A stretch of 64,000 nucleotides of DNA from Spirochaetales bacterium (GTDB lineage Bacteria > Spirochaetota > Leptospiria > Leptospirales > Leptonemataceae): NCBI GenBank assembly GCA_015075425.1, contig JABTUL010000002.1:930001-994000 (forward strand), in the 5' to 3' direction. Shown piece after piece: positions 8,332 to 17,172 of this stretch. The notes under the pieces were generated by a model that saw only the letters and a list, made by a program, of their open reading frames with translations, searched no databases and had not been told where the DNA came from. The translations under genes and the position numbers were made by a program. The stretch's first letter is position 1; each line of letters opens with the position of its first letter.

Positions 8332-10887
8332 TCATTCTTCACGCAATACGGTCAGCGGTTGTGTACGCATGATATCCCGGCTCAGCCAGAGGCCGGTCAG
8401 AGTATTACCCAGAGCCAGCAGGAACAGAATCAGGAGAAGCCAGAATGAAGGAGCAGCCCAGCGGCTCTGGAAGAAAACGGTAAGCACGGGCTGGGCCAGA
8501 AGCTCGGCCAGCAGGGCACCAAGGAGAATACCTGTTAAGGAGAGAGCTGCGAATTCTGTGGTCAGGATCCGGTTTAAGTCGCCGCGTCGGGCACCGAGGA
8601 CTTTGAGCAGCATGGATTCGCGCAGCCGCGCAAAACGCCCGGCGGTGATCGTGCCCAGGAGAATCAAAACACCATTGAGAATAGCCAGAGCCGCAAGAAA
8701 ATTGATGACCAGTCCCACATTGGTGATGATATGGCGCGCGCTACCCATAACTTCCGTAATGTCAATTACGCTCAGGTTGCTGAAGCGGTCCACAAGCCGA
8801 TCCTGAATCCGGGAAATCGCTTCTGGTGCCGGGGAGCGGAAGCTGGCCACATACAGAGGCGGGACCCTTTCGATGATCCCCGGAGAAAGAAGGATCATGG
8901 CGTTGGGTCGCATGGATTGCCAGCGGATGCGGCGAAGGCTGGTAATTTCTGCTCTGAGCACTCTGCCCTGCACATTCAGACTGAGGGTGTCTCCCACCCC
9001 AACGTCCATGCGATCAGCCCAATCGTCGGAGACGCTGACCTGCAGTTCTTTTGGCCTTCCCTCCCAGAATTGGCCAGCAACAATTTCTTCACTGTCCAGC
9101 AAATGGCTGCGGTAAGAGATAAAGTACTCGCGCACGCGCAGTTGATCGTCCCATTCCCTGCGGGAAGCGTCTCGTGAAACATTTTCTGTATTGATTTTTG
9201 TGTCATTCAAAGCAACCAGGCGTGCTGTAACCATGGGTGCAAAGCTCAGCTGCTCTGTCTCTGCAAGGATTCCTTCCACCGCCTCTTTTTGCTCCGGCTG
9301 GATATCGATCACAAAGACATTGGGCTGGCTGGCATTTTCCTCCCAGGCGATCTCCTGTTCTAAAGAGCGCTGCGTGATGAAAATACTGGAAAGCAGAAAC
9401 ACACCTGCCCCCGTTGCCAGAATGCTGCTCAGAGTTTGATTGCCCGGGCGGAACAGATTCGATAGTCCCTGGCGTAAATGATAATGCGCTGGCTGAAATC
9501 GGCGCAGCAAAAACATGATGAGAAGGCTGGCCAGGGTCAGGATGGCCAGCGCCCCCAGCAAAGATCCGGCAAACATAAGGCTGATGCGAACGGAATCGAT
9601 CTGGCTGACCGTTAAGAGCAAAATGAAAATCGTTATCAAAATCAGGCCGGCTCCGTAGAGAAGATAATCTTTTTTGGATGTTGATAAAGTATCGGAATTG
9701 TCATTTTGCCGTAGTATGCGTATGGGAGCAATCAGCCGGGTACGAACGACGGGGATCAAAGTAAAAACAAAGACGGATAAAAGGCCGGCCAGAAGCCCTT
9801 CCAGGCAGCTAAGCCAGGAGAAATTCATTTCGAGGCCGATGGGTAGTTTGTCCGCGATCAATGGTTTCAAAAAAGTTTCCAGCACGCCTGGCAGAAGCCC
9901 GCCCAGAAGAACACCGGGAATGGCGCCGGCCAGCCCGAGCAGCAAAGCGACTGCGCTGTAGATCTGAAAAATCTGAGCAGGGCTGGCTCCCAGGCTACGA
10001 TACACAGCAATATGCTGGATGCGCGATCGGATAAAAAAAGCCATTGCCGATCCTGTACCCACGCCGGCCAGCAACAGAGTAATGAGGCCCATCAGGCTGA
10101 TGAAATAGGACAGCCGCACAAAAAAACGCTGCAGTTGACTCACTGCTTCGCGATAGGTCTGGATCTCGATCGAATCTTCTAAAGCCTCTTGAAAGTTAGC
10201 TTCCTTCCATGCCCCGGCATCCATGCCTTCCGGGAGTTTGAAAAGCCAGCTGTAGCGTACGCGACTGCCAAAGCTCAGAAGCCCCGTTTGTGGCAGCCAG
10301 CTGGAGGAAAAATACACCACCGGCGAAAATCCAGCCGATGCGCTGGCCGGCCCTCCCGGTTCCTTAACATAAAAACCCGCGACCCGAAACGCCTTTTCGC
10401 CAATGCGTACGAGGCTGCCCGGCAGTAGCTGCAATTTTTCCCGTAGCACCGGATCGATGACGATTACATCCTGTCCACTCTGGACTTGAGGGAGACCTTC
10501 CGGAGGATCGGTCTGGATCCTGCCGTAAAAGGGAAAGGCACCCTGAAAGGCCCGGGCCCAGACCAGCTGGGAGCGTCCGGTGTTTGTGCGCAGCATAGTA
10601 TTGAACTCAAAAAGCTCTGCCCGATGAGCGCCCGATTGCTCGAGATCGGCTCGCAAAGCGAGGGCTTTTGCCGAAGTCAGGGGTTGTGTGGACCGAACGG
10701 TAAGGTCTGCGCCCATGAGACTGCGCGTCTGCTGTGCCAGGGCGGTGTCCAGGCTGCGGATGGTTGTCTTGATGGAGGTAAGGGCCATGGTACCCAGAGC
10801 AATAGAAGCCACGCAAAAAATAAGTTTGCTGCGAGCCGTTCGGGTTTCCTTCAGGGCCATTGAGAAAATCTGTTTGAGATTTTCCAT
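8332..10887 (-). CDS. ABC transporter permease, FtsX/MacB family (YbbP-like)
   Basis: 851 residues with two FtsX-type repeats, the architecture of YbbP-like permeases. A membrane span near residues 20-40 precedes a large periplasmic domain (about 45-260), three spans lie around 265-390, two more around 405-465, another near 480-500, then a second soluble domain, and three C-terminal spans around 735-840. The gene starts at an A shared with the TAA stop of the ATP-binding subunit (TAATG), so the pair is co-translated. Such systems use ATP for mechanical work in the envelope or for export of lipids, lipoproteins or hydrophobic compounds. There is no separate periplasmic adaptor gene nearby. The precise substrate is unknown. 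Confidence 0.88.
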   Translation of the reverse strand: MENLKQIFSMALKETRTARSKLIFCVASIALGTMALTSIKTTIRSLDTALAQQTRSLMGADLTVRSTQPLTSAKALALRADLEQSGAHRAELFEFNTMLRTNTGRSQLVWARAFQGAFPFYGRIQTDPPEGLPQVQSGQDVIVIDPVLREKLQLLPGSLVRIGEKAFRVAGFYVKEPGGPASASAGFSPVVYFSSSWLPQTGLLSFGSRVRYSWLFKLPEGMDAGAWKEANFQEALEDSIEIQTYREAVSQLQRFFVRLSYFISLMGLITLLLAGVGTGSAMAFFIRSRIQHIAVYRSLGASPAQIFQIYSAVALLLGLAGAIPGVLLGGLLPGVLETFLKPLIADKLPIGLEMNFSWLSCLEGLLAGLLSVFVFTLIPVVRTRLIAPIRILRQNDNSDTLSTSKKDYLLYGAGLILITIFILLLTVSQIDSVRISLMFAGSLLGALAILTLASLLIMFLLRRFQPAHYHLRQGLSNLFRPGNQTLSSILATGAGVFLLSSIFITQRSLEQEIAWEENASQPNVFVIDIQPEQKEAVEGILAETEQLSFAPMVTARLVALNDTKINTENVSRDASRREWDDQLRVREYFISYRSHLLDSEEIVAGQFWEGRPKELQVSVSDDWADRMDVGVGDTLSLNVQGRVLRAEITSLRRIRWQSMRPNAMILLSPGIIERVPPLYVASFRSPAPEAISRIQDRLVDRFSNLSVIDITEVMGSARHIITNVGLVINFLAALAILNGVLILLGTITAGRFARLRESMLLKVLGARRGDLNRILTTEFAALSLTGILLGALLAELLAQPVLTVFFQSRWAAPSFWLLLILFLLALGNTLTGLWLSRDIMRTQPLTVLREE

Positions 10888-11642
10888 TATCGTTTGCCTT
10901 TTTTGCCTTTTATGGCGGTTTTACCGGCTTTCTTTCTCCCCGGCTTTGAAGGGCCGGAGGAACCCGTTCTGGACTTCTTTTTCACAATGGTTTCAACAAT
11001 GTGACCGTCGCGCAATCGGATTTCCCGATCCGCAAGACCCGCAAGAGCCGGGTTGTGAGTTACAAGCACGAGAGCACTGCTACGCGTCGTTTCCAGCAGC
11101 AGTTCTACGATTTTTTGACCATTGCTTGAATCCAGATTTCCTGTTGGTTCATCAGCAAAAATGATCGCCGGTTCCGTTATGAGGGCGCGGGCGATGGCTA
11201 CACGCTGCATCTCCCCGCCAGAAAGCTGGGTTGGATAGTGGTGAGCACGGTCTTTGAGTCCCACACGTTCCAGTAAGTTCTCTGCATTTTTTAGTTTTTC
11301 CGGCAGCCGGCAGAGTTCTGCGGGGACGCGGACATTTTCCAGCGCGGTTAATGTGGGAATCAGCTGAAAACTCTGAAAAACAAAACCCAACCGCCGCCCG
11401 CGAAACAGAGCCAGTTCGCTTTCTGAAAGATCCGTGATGTCCACATGATCCAGAATCACCCGCCCCCGGGAGGGGCGGTCGAGTCCTGCCATGATGCCCA
11501 GAAGAGTTGATTTACCACTTCCCGAAGGACCGGTGATGGCAATGAACTCCTGTGCGCCCACCTGTAAGTCAATTTCATGCAGGACAGTGAGGGTTGTATC
11601 TCCGGTCTGGAATGTCTTGCCGATTCTTTGCAGTTCGATCAT
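10887..11642 (-). CDS. ABC transporter ATP-binding protein, LolD/MacB type
   Basis: 251 residues with all nucleotide-binding motifs: Walker [11 protein letters not shown]-loop region [17 protein letters not shown], signature [15 protein letters not shown], Walker [13 protein letters not shown] and the switch His in LVTHNP. It powers the FtsX-type permease encoded immediately downstream with a one-base overlap. The last 35 residues form a Lys/Arg-rich tail after the ATPase fold, not typical of LolD; its role is unknown. Cytoplasmic, peripheral to the inner membrane. Confidence 0.92.
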   Translation of the reverse strand: MIELQRIGKTFQTGDTTLTVLHEIDLQVGAQEFIAITGPSGSGKSTLLGIMAGLDRPSRGRVILDHVDITDLSESELALFRGRRLGFVFQSFQLIPTLTALENVRVPAELCRLPEKLKNAENLLERVGLKDRAHHYPTQLSGGEMQRVAIARALITEPAIIFADEPTGNLDSSNGQKIVELLLETTRSSALVLVTHNPALAGLADREIRLRDGHIVETIVKKKSRTGSSGPSKPGRKKAGKTAIKGKKGKR

Positions 11643-11686
11643 TGGCGTGCAGCTTTTTACGGGTCGAGTTTCAGGCAGCCAAAAAA

Positions 11687-12277
11687 TTAAGAATCTACAA
11701 TAATCCCATCGTAGAGGAGCGCATCGTCACCGGGCACCCCCGTGCCGCGCGACAGTTCCTCCAGGGCCAGATCCACGACGTTGCGTGTAAAAAAACGGTC
11801 GCCGTCGAATTTCAGGAGCGTTTCCTTGAGGGGGGGCTTTTCGTCCGTGTTCACGTAACCTTCCAGGAGGAAATTGCAAAGCGCCTGAAAACCGATGGCC
11901 CGGGCGGCGGAATTTTTTTCCTTAAGTAAATGATACAATCCATCAAGGGCAGCCTGACGACAGCTATCGGCGAAGAAAAGGAGCAGGCTGGAAAAGAGCT
12001 CGACCCGGCCATAGGGCGAATCAGCGGGCACCTGCCGGCACTGTTCCAGCACTTCTTTTAATGCGGCGGGGGTGCCCGATCTGGCCAGGGCATTGAGGGT
12101 CGCTGCCATCCAGCGGCTGTCGTTTTTCCAGCTGTGTTTGCCTCGAAGCATGGTGATCAGGAGCTGGCTGGCAGCTTCATGGCCCTCCTGTGCCAGGGAA
12201 CTGATCCGCTGCAATTCCAGAATAAAGCGATAGCTGCCGCTTAGCTCCTCAAGCTCTTGTAACGTGGGTAAGGGCAA
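11687..12277 (-). CDS. Helical repeat (HEAT-like) protein, start uncertain
   Basis: 196 residues from a TTG start. The protein is almost all helix, with repeated helical pairs such as ALARSGTPAALKEVLEQC and SAARAIGFQALCNFLLEG, which suggest HEAT/ARM-like repeats; no family is recognised. The start is doubtful: the same frame stays open for about 60 more codons upstream and reads like protein (for example NRPWRALNNYFGG and QFNDKWLDAKKKADFP), but contains no ATG or GTG, and a run of nine A lies at about 12299-12307 on this strand. There is no convincing ribosome-binding site at the TTG. The gene follows the ABC operon by 44 bases but is read before it, so the three may be co-transcribed. Confidence 0.6.
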   Translation of the reverse strand: MPLPTLQELEELSGSYRFILELQRISSLAQEGHEAASQLLITMLRGKHSWKNDSRWMAATLNALARSGTPAALKEVLEQCRQVPADSPYGRVELFSSLLLFFADSCRQAALDGLYHLLKEKNSAARAIGFQALCNFLLEGYVNTDEKPPLKETLLKFDGDRFFTRNVVDLALEELSRGTGVPGDDALLYDGIIVDS

Positions 12278-12435
12278 GGTCAGACAGGGAAAATCGGCTT
12301 TTTTTTTGGCGTCAAGCCACTTGTCATTAAACTGGCGGTGGTGGGCTGAAGCGGAGCACAGAGGCTCAGCAGCCGCTCGCCCGCCAAAATAGTTATTGAG
12401 AGCGCGCCAGGGTCGATTTTCGTAGCTTTCATCCC

Positions 12436-14991
12436 ATGCTGGCCCGGTTTTTCATTTCCATTTTGACCCTGGAAAAATGGGTTCTCTACGCCATGCTCCT
12501 GGGTGGCCTTCTGGGCGGACTTATGTTTGGCTGGGTTGTAGCAGATACGGTCCGTGGCCAGGAATTACAGCTTTTGTCTGCCTATCGGCCCTCAACGCCT
12601 ACCCGCCTCTATGATCGCAATGGTAAAGTCTTTGCGGAGCTGTATCGTCACAAACAGGACCTGATTCCCTACAATTCGATACCGCCGCATGTCGTTAAGA
12701 TCTTCCTGGCCGTGGAGGATGACAATTTCTATGGCCATTTTGGCATCGATATCCCCGGTATTTTTCGCGCAGCCATCAAGAACCTGCTGGCCGGCCGCAT
12801 AGTCCAGGGTGGGTCCACTCTGACCCAGCAGCTGGCCAAACAACTTTACCTCCACCATGAAGGTTCTCGCGGGCGCACCTTTGACCAGAAAATCAAGGAA
12901 TCGCTGCTGGCCCTGCAAATTGAAGAGGAACTTTCCAAAGATGAGATTCTGGAAGTTTTCTTCAACGTCATCTATCTGGGTCATGGCTGCCAGGGACTGG
13001 TTTGCGCATCGCGGCTGTATTTCAATAAAGCCGTCGAGGATCTGACTCTTGCGGAAGCATCGCTTCTGGCACGGTTGCCCAAAGCCCCGGTCAATTTTTC
13101 TCCTTTCCGTAATCCTCGCCGTTCCCTGGAAGCACACAAAGGCGTGCTGCGGCTCCTGGCTTCCAAGGGCATCCTGGAAGAGAAGGATGTTGAAAGCGTT
13201 CATTACGAATTCTGGAAAGACTACTGGCCGCGAGTCATTGTTCATTCTCCCACACAGAATATCTGGTCGGCCCGCCTGGATCTGGCGCCCTACTTCACGG
13301 ATATGGTCCGGCAAGTGCTGGAAACGGAAGAATCGGTGGGGCCCGATTTGCTCTACACCGGCGGCTTGCAGGTTTACACCACCCTGGATCTGGAACAGCA
13401 AGAAATCATGAACGAGGAAATGGGCCGCTCTTTGCGTAACGCCAATGCCGAAGGTGAGCGCTGGGCCCGCGCTTCGCTTGATCGCACTTTTGCCCGCATT
13501 GGCAGTGCACGCAATTTTTCCCAGATGGCTGTGTCCGGTGGCATATCGCCCGATCTTTTTGAAGTCTATGACACCCTGAGTACCATTTTGCCCATTGGAG
13601 CGATCAAGATTCAAGGACGCAACGAGCGCCAGGTCTTCCGCAAGACAGCTGAATTTGAACTCCTGGATGGGCTTGAGCTTCTGGGTCTATTCGTGCCCAC
13701 ATACAATGAAGACGCAGCATTCACAGAGTTTCGCAAGCAGAGCATCAACTACAAAAGCAATATTGATGTTCAGGGTGCGATGGTGATGCTTGAACCGCGG
13801 ACTGGCTTCATTACATCGATCATTGGTGGGTCAGAATTTTCGCCGCGCAACCAGTTCAATCGCGCGCTCATGGCCCGCCGGCAGCCCGGCTCTGCTTTCA
13901 AGATTTTTGTCTATGGCGCGGCTCTTGAGCAGCGGATGATCAATTCCAGTACATCCTTGAATGATGCACCCCTGCTCTCGCTTTCACCGGATGGCCGTGC
14001 CTGGTCTCCGGTCAATTATGAAGAAGGATTTGTTGGTGTCGTTTCTGCGGAAACAGCTTTTGCAGCCAGTATCAATACCTGTGCCGTCCAGACCTACTAC
14101 ATTGTTGGCTCGGAGCCGATTATCGATCTTGCCTCACGATTGATGAAGATAAAGGATCGCAATCGTTTCAGTCCCGATCCGGCGCTGGCTCTGGGAGCTT
14201 CTGAAGTTACGCCCATGGAACTGGCTACGGCTGTTGCGATCATCAACAATGAAGGTAAAGATGTTATACCATTTGCCGTCCGCTATGCGACGGACCAGAG
14301 TGGCAGCGTTATTTACAATCAAGAAGAACAGATCCGGAAAATTCTGGCTACCAAAGCCGCGCAGGGAAAACTACAGGTGATCGAAAAGGGCCTCGCCTAT
14401 ATTTTGCGGCACATGATGCGCAAGGTAGCGGATGAGGGCACAGCCACGGCAGGCCTGCGCTACAAGGGCGGTTACACCGGGGAATTTGGTGCCAAGACCG
14501 GGACAACGACGAACTGGTCGGATGCCTGGGTGACGGGATTCAATCCCGAGTATGCAACAGCGGTTTGGTTCGGTTTCGACCAGGCGCGCACCACGCTCGG
14601 TCCGGGTCAGGCTGGAGGTACGCTGGCCACTCCGGTGATGGGTCATGTGTTTCGTCGCTTTTACCAGGGAAAACGACTGCCCAGCTTTGAAGACCTTCCC
14701 GGTAAAAATGAAGAGCCTGATGACATAGTAGAAGCCGGCTGTGAAGGCTTTGCCCTCAAGGCTACAACCATCAACGGGCAGCTGGTTGAGCCGCCGGATG
14801 AAGGTGTGTGCGGAGCGACCGAAAAATACCGCATCTGGGACCAGCGCGAACTGCTGATGAAGGAATTTGCCATTTCACGGGATGAGCTTGGTTTGCCCCA
14901 GCACGGGAAGATACGCTTTCGTCGGGAGACGGATCCAACCATTACAGATTTGCGCGACAAAAGACAGCAGCGGAAACGCGGACTCTACTAA
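12436..14991 (+). CDS. Class A penicillin-binding protein (PBP1A-type transglycosylase/transpeptidase)
   Basis: 851 residues, bifunctional peptidoglycan synthase. A cytoplasmic tip is followed by one membrane span (about 15-36). The glycosyltransferase domain shows EDDNFYGHFGID with catalytic Glu 94 and GGSTLTQQLAK. The transpeptidase domain carries the nucleophile in GSAFK (Ser 486, Lys 489), SINT (Ser 545) and KTGTTTNWSDAW (Lys 687), so both activities should be intact. It polymerises lipid II and cross-links the stem peptides at the outer face of the inner membrane. The ATG at 12436 gives a normal N-terminus; no strong ribosome-binding site is seen. A minus-strand gene starts about 160 bases away, so the promoters are divergent. 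Confidence 0.93.
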   Translation: MLARFFISILTLEKWVLYAMLLGGLLGGLMFGWVVADTVRGQELQLLSAYRPSTPTRLYDRNGKVFAELYRHKQDLIPYNSIPPHVVKIFLAVEDDNFYGHFGIDIPGIFRAAIKNLLAGRIVQGGSTLTQQLAKQLYLHHEGSRGRTFDQKIKESLLALQIEEELSKDEILEVFFNVIYLGHGCQGLVCASRLYFNKAVEDLTLAEASLLARLPKAPVNFSPFRNPRRSLEAHKGVLRLLASKGILEEKDVESVHYEFWKDYWPRVIVHSPTQNIWSARLDLAPYFTDMVRQVLETEESVGPDLLYTGGLQVYTTLDLEQQEIMNEEMGRSLRNANAEGERWARASLDRTFARIGSARNFSQMAVSGGISPDLFEVYDTLSTILPIGAIKIQGRNERQVFRKTAEFELLDGLELLGLFVPTYNEDAAFTEFRKQSINYKSNIDVQGAMVMLEPRTGFITSIIGGSEFSPRNQFNRALMARRQPGSAFKIFVYGAALEQRMINSSTSLNDAPLLSLSPDGRAWSPVNYEEGFVGVVSAETAFAASINTCAVQTYYIVGSEPIIDLASRLMKIKDRNRFSPDPALALGASEVTPMELATAVAIINNEGKDVIPFAVRYATDQSGSVIYNQEEQIRKILATKAAQGKLQVIEKGLAYILRHMMRKVADEGTATAGLRYKGGYTGEFGAKTGTTTNWSDAWVTGFNPEYATAVWFGFDQARTTLGPGQAGGTLATPVMGHVFRRFYQGKRLPSFEDLPGKNEEPDDIVEAGCEGFALKATTINGQLVEPPDEGVCGATEKYRIWDQRELLMKEFAISRDELGLPQHGKIRFRRETDPTITDLRDKRQQRKRGLY

Positions 14992-15009
14992 TTCATTCAG
15001 GGAATCAAT

Positions 15010-16173
15010 ATGAAAAGCAGACAGATCGGGCAGAAACGTCAGAGTGAGGACAGCGAGTTTTCCCGATTGTTGGATGCCAGTCTGGAAAAAACCCAGGCCA
15101 TTGAGCCTGGCAAGGTGGTTCTGGTAAGCATCAAGAACATTGCTGCCAGAGATTTTGTCCCGGTAGAGTTTGATGGTGGCATGGGCGTGATCGACCGTAG
15201 CGAATTACTGGATACCCAGGGTCGCGTGCGCTACAGCTCCGGGGAAAAACTGAAAGCATTTTATCAATCGCAGAGTGGTGGAGAACACCATTTTACCCTG
15301 TTGCCGGCCGGTCGCAACAAGCGGGCCATGCTTGAAGCAGCGATGCAAAGTCGCATGCCCCTTTACGGTAAAATCATCAGCCAGCCTCGCGGCGGCTATG
15401 AAGTGGAAGTCGGAGAGGTTATCGCTTTTTGTCCAGGATCACAGATGCAAAAGGAAAATGCCGCTGTGGGTGCTTTTGCAAATGTACTGGTCACGGAAGT
15501 GAACGATCGCAAGGTTATCGTTTCAGAGCGAGCTTTTCTTGATGATTTGCGAGAGAAGCGCAAACTGGAGCTGGCGGGAACGCTCAGGCCAGGGGATATC
15601 GTTACCGGAAAAGTCGCTTCGATTCAGAGCTTTGGGCTCTTTGTAGATCTGGGTGGCTTTGAAGGACTGGTGCCCCGTTCAGAAATCTCCTACCTGGAAG
15701 CCAATCCGCGGGAATATCGTCCGGGCCATGAAGTGCGTGCTCGTGTCCTTTCTGTGGACTGGAAGGAATACAAATTGTCCCTCTCGATTCGATCTTTGCT
15801 GGATAATCCCTGGCAGGGGCAATTGCCGTTCTCCCAGGGAGATATATTAGAAGGAAAGGTGGATCGCATCAAGCCCTTTGGTGTTTTCATTAAGTTGCCG
15901 GGTAATTTTACGGGTCTGGTCCCGGCTTCTGAGTCCGGTTTACCTCGCGGCGCGGTGCTGGAAAAGGAATTCCAGAAGAATGCTGTGGTCCGGGTTATGG
16001 TTATGGATATCCATCGGGAGAAGGAAAAAATCGGTCTGTCCATCCGGCGGGTCCAGGACTTTGACACAAGAAAAGAGTACGAAGCCTACATGGCAGAAAA
16101 TCGGTCTCCGGAATCGGAAAAGATTTCCTCTTTTGGAAAGCAGCTCCTGGCCTCCCTCAAAAAAGATGAGTGA
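15010..16173 (+). CDS. S1-domain RNA-binding protein (ribosomal protein S1-like)
   Basis: 387 residues with about four S1-type OB folds. The third and fourth (residues about 195-265 and 275-355) are clear: GDIVTGKVASIQSFGLFVDLGG and GDILEGKVDRIKPFGVFIKLPG. The first two, including GKVVLVSIKNI and PLYGKIISQPRGG, are more divergent. The protein is shorter than six-domain ribosomal S1 and may act as a reduced S1 or a translation/RNA-decay factor. It lies 19 bases after the penicillin-binding protein gene and its stop touches the ribosomal-protein operon, a context that favours a translation role. GGGAATCAAT precedes the ATG. Confidence 0.85.
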   Translation: MKSRQIGQKRQSEDSEFSRLLDASLEKTQAIEPGKVVLVSIKNIAARDFVPVEFDGGMGVIDRSELLDTQGRVRYSSGEKLKAFYQSQSGGEHHFTLLPAGRNKRAMLEAAMQSRMPLYGKIISQPRGGYEVEVGEVIAFCPGSQMQKENAAVGAFANVLVTEVNDRKVIVSERAFLDDLREKRKLELAGTLRPGDIVTGKVASIQSFGLFVDLGGFEGLVPRSEISYLEANPREYRPGHEVRARVLSVDWKEYKLSLSIRSLLDNPWQGQLPFSQGDILEGKVDRIKPFGVFIKLPGNFTGLVPASESGLPRGAVLEKEFQKNAVVRVMVMDIHREKEKIGLSIRRVQDFDTRKEYEAYMAENRSPESEKISSFGKQLLASLKKDE

Positions 16174-16199
16174 TTGACAGGCGTACAATTTCAGAAACA

Positions 16200-16658
16200 A
16201 TGGCAGCCCTGATGAACTTATTGCCTGCACAGAAGACCAAACTAACGCCGGAAAAAGGTATCGTGCGCCGCTGGGTCGTTTTTGACGCAGAAGGGCAGGT
16301 GCTGGGTCGGCTGGCCGGTCGCATTGTCCATCACCTTCGGGGCAAGCATCGTCCGGATTACAGTCCCCATCAGGAATGCGGGGATTACGTCGTAGTGGTG
16401 AACGCCGGGAAGGTCAAAGTTACCGGTGGTAAGGGCGAAAAAAAGATCTACCATACACACAGTGGATTCACCGGTGGCATGAAATCGATTCTATTGAAAG
16501 ATCGGCTTGCTTCCAGGCCAGCGTATCCGCTGGAGATGGCAGTTAAACGCATGCTCCCTCGGGGGCGTCTGGGGCGGCAATTGTACCGCAATCTCCATAT
16601 ATACGGTGGCAGTTCACATCCGCACCAATCACAAAAGCCGGTAGCGGCAGAGGTATAA
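16200..16658 (+). CDS. rplM: 50S ribosomal protein L13
   Basis: 152 residues from the ATG at 16200. Typical L13 features: WVVFDAEGQVLGRLAGRI, GKHRPDYSPHQECGDYVVVVNA, KVTGGKGEKKIYHTHSG and MLPRGRLGRQLYRNLHIY. L13 is an early-assembly protein of the large ribosomal subunit. The start is not certain: an in-frame GTG at 16170 overlaps the previous stop and an ATG at 16212 would also leave a normal L13; none has a strong ribosome-binding site. It is followed after four bases by rpsI, the usual L13-S9 operon. Confidence 0.93.
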   Translation: MAALMNLLPAQKTKLTPEKGIVRRWVVFDAEGQVLGRLAGRIVHHLRGKHRPDYSPHQECGDYVVVVNAGKVKVTGGKGEKKIYHTHSGFTGGMKSILLKDRLASRPAYPLEMAVKRMLPRGRLGRQLYRNLHIYGGSSHPHQSQKPVAAEV

Positions 16659-16662
16659 TATC

Positions 16663-17064
16663 ATGGCAGTCATGGCAGTAAAAGGCAACAGTGCGATCGG
16701 GCGGCGTAAAACTTCTGTTGCTCGCATTTATTCTCGCAAGGGAAGCGGTATTATTACGGTTAATGGTCGCGAGGCGGACAAGTATTTTACCATCCCGCGC
16801 CACTATCGTATGGCCTTCAGTCCTCTTTCCCTGACCGGTAGCGATAAAACCCTTGATCTGAAGATCAATGTTTCCGGTGGCGGGATTACCGGCCAGGCGG
16901 GCGCTATCAGTCTGGGAATTGCCCGCGCTCTGCAGGGCGCGGACTCCAACCTGCGAACTCCGCTCAAACGTGTGGGACTGCTCCGTCGGGACGCCCGGAT
17001 GGTGGAACGCAAGAAATACGGCCGCCGCAAAGCTCGCCGCGGAACTCAGTTCTCCAAACGATAA
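16663..17064 (+). CDS. rpsI: 30S ribosomal protein S9
   Basis: 133 residues with the S9 signature IGRRKTSVARIYSRKGSG near the N-terminus and the strongly basic C-terminal tail ending KARRGTQFSKR, which reaches toward the P-site tRNA. The ATG at 16663 has GAGG upstream at good spacing; a second in-frame ATG follows three codons later. It sits directly behind rplM, as in most bacteria. About 110 bases with no evident gene separate it from the acyl-CoA synthetase gene. Confidence 0.95.
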   Translation: MAVMAVKGNSAIGRRKTSVARIYSRKGSGIITVNGREADKYFTIPRHYRMAFSPLSLTGSDKTLDLKINVSGGGITGQAGAISLGIARALQGADSNLRTPLKRVGLLRRDARMVERKKYGRRKARRGTQFSKR

Positions 17065-17172
17065 GATTTCTTTCATAGAATCGGAAAAAAGGTTTGCCAT
17101 GCAGGCAGGGGGTTGCTTTATCTCCGCCATTCTGAAGGCCACCCTTGTGTGACTTCAAACAGGGAGACGGAA

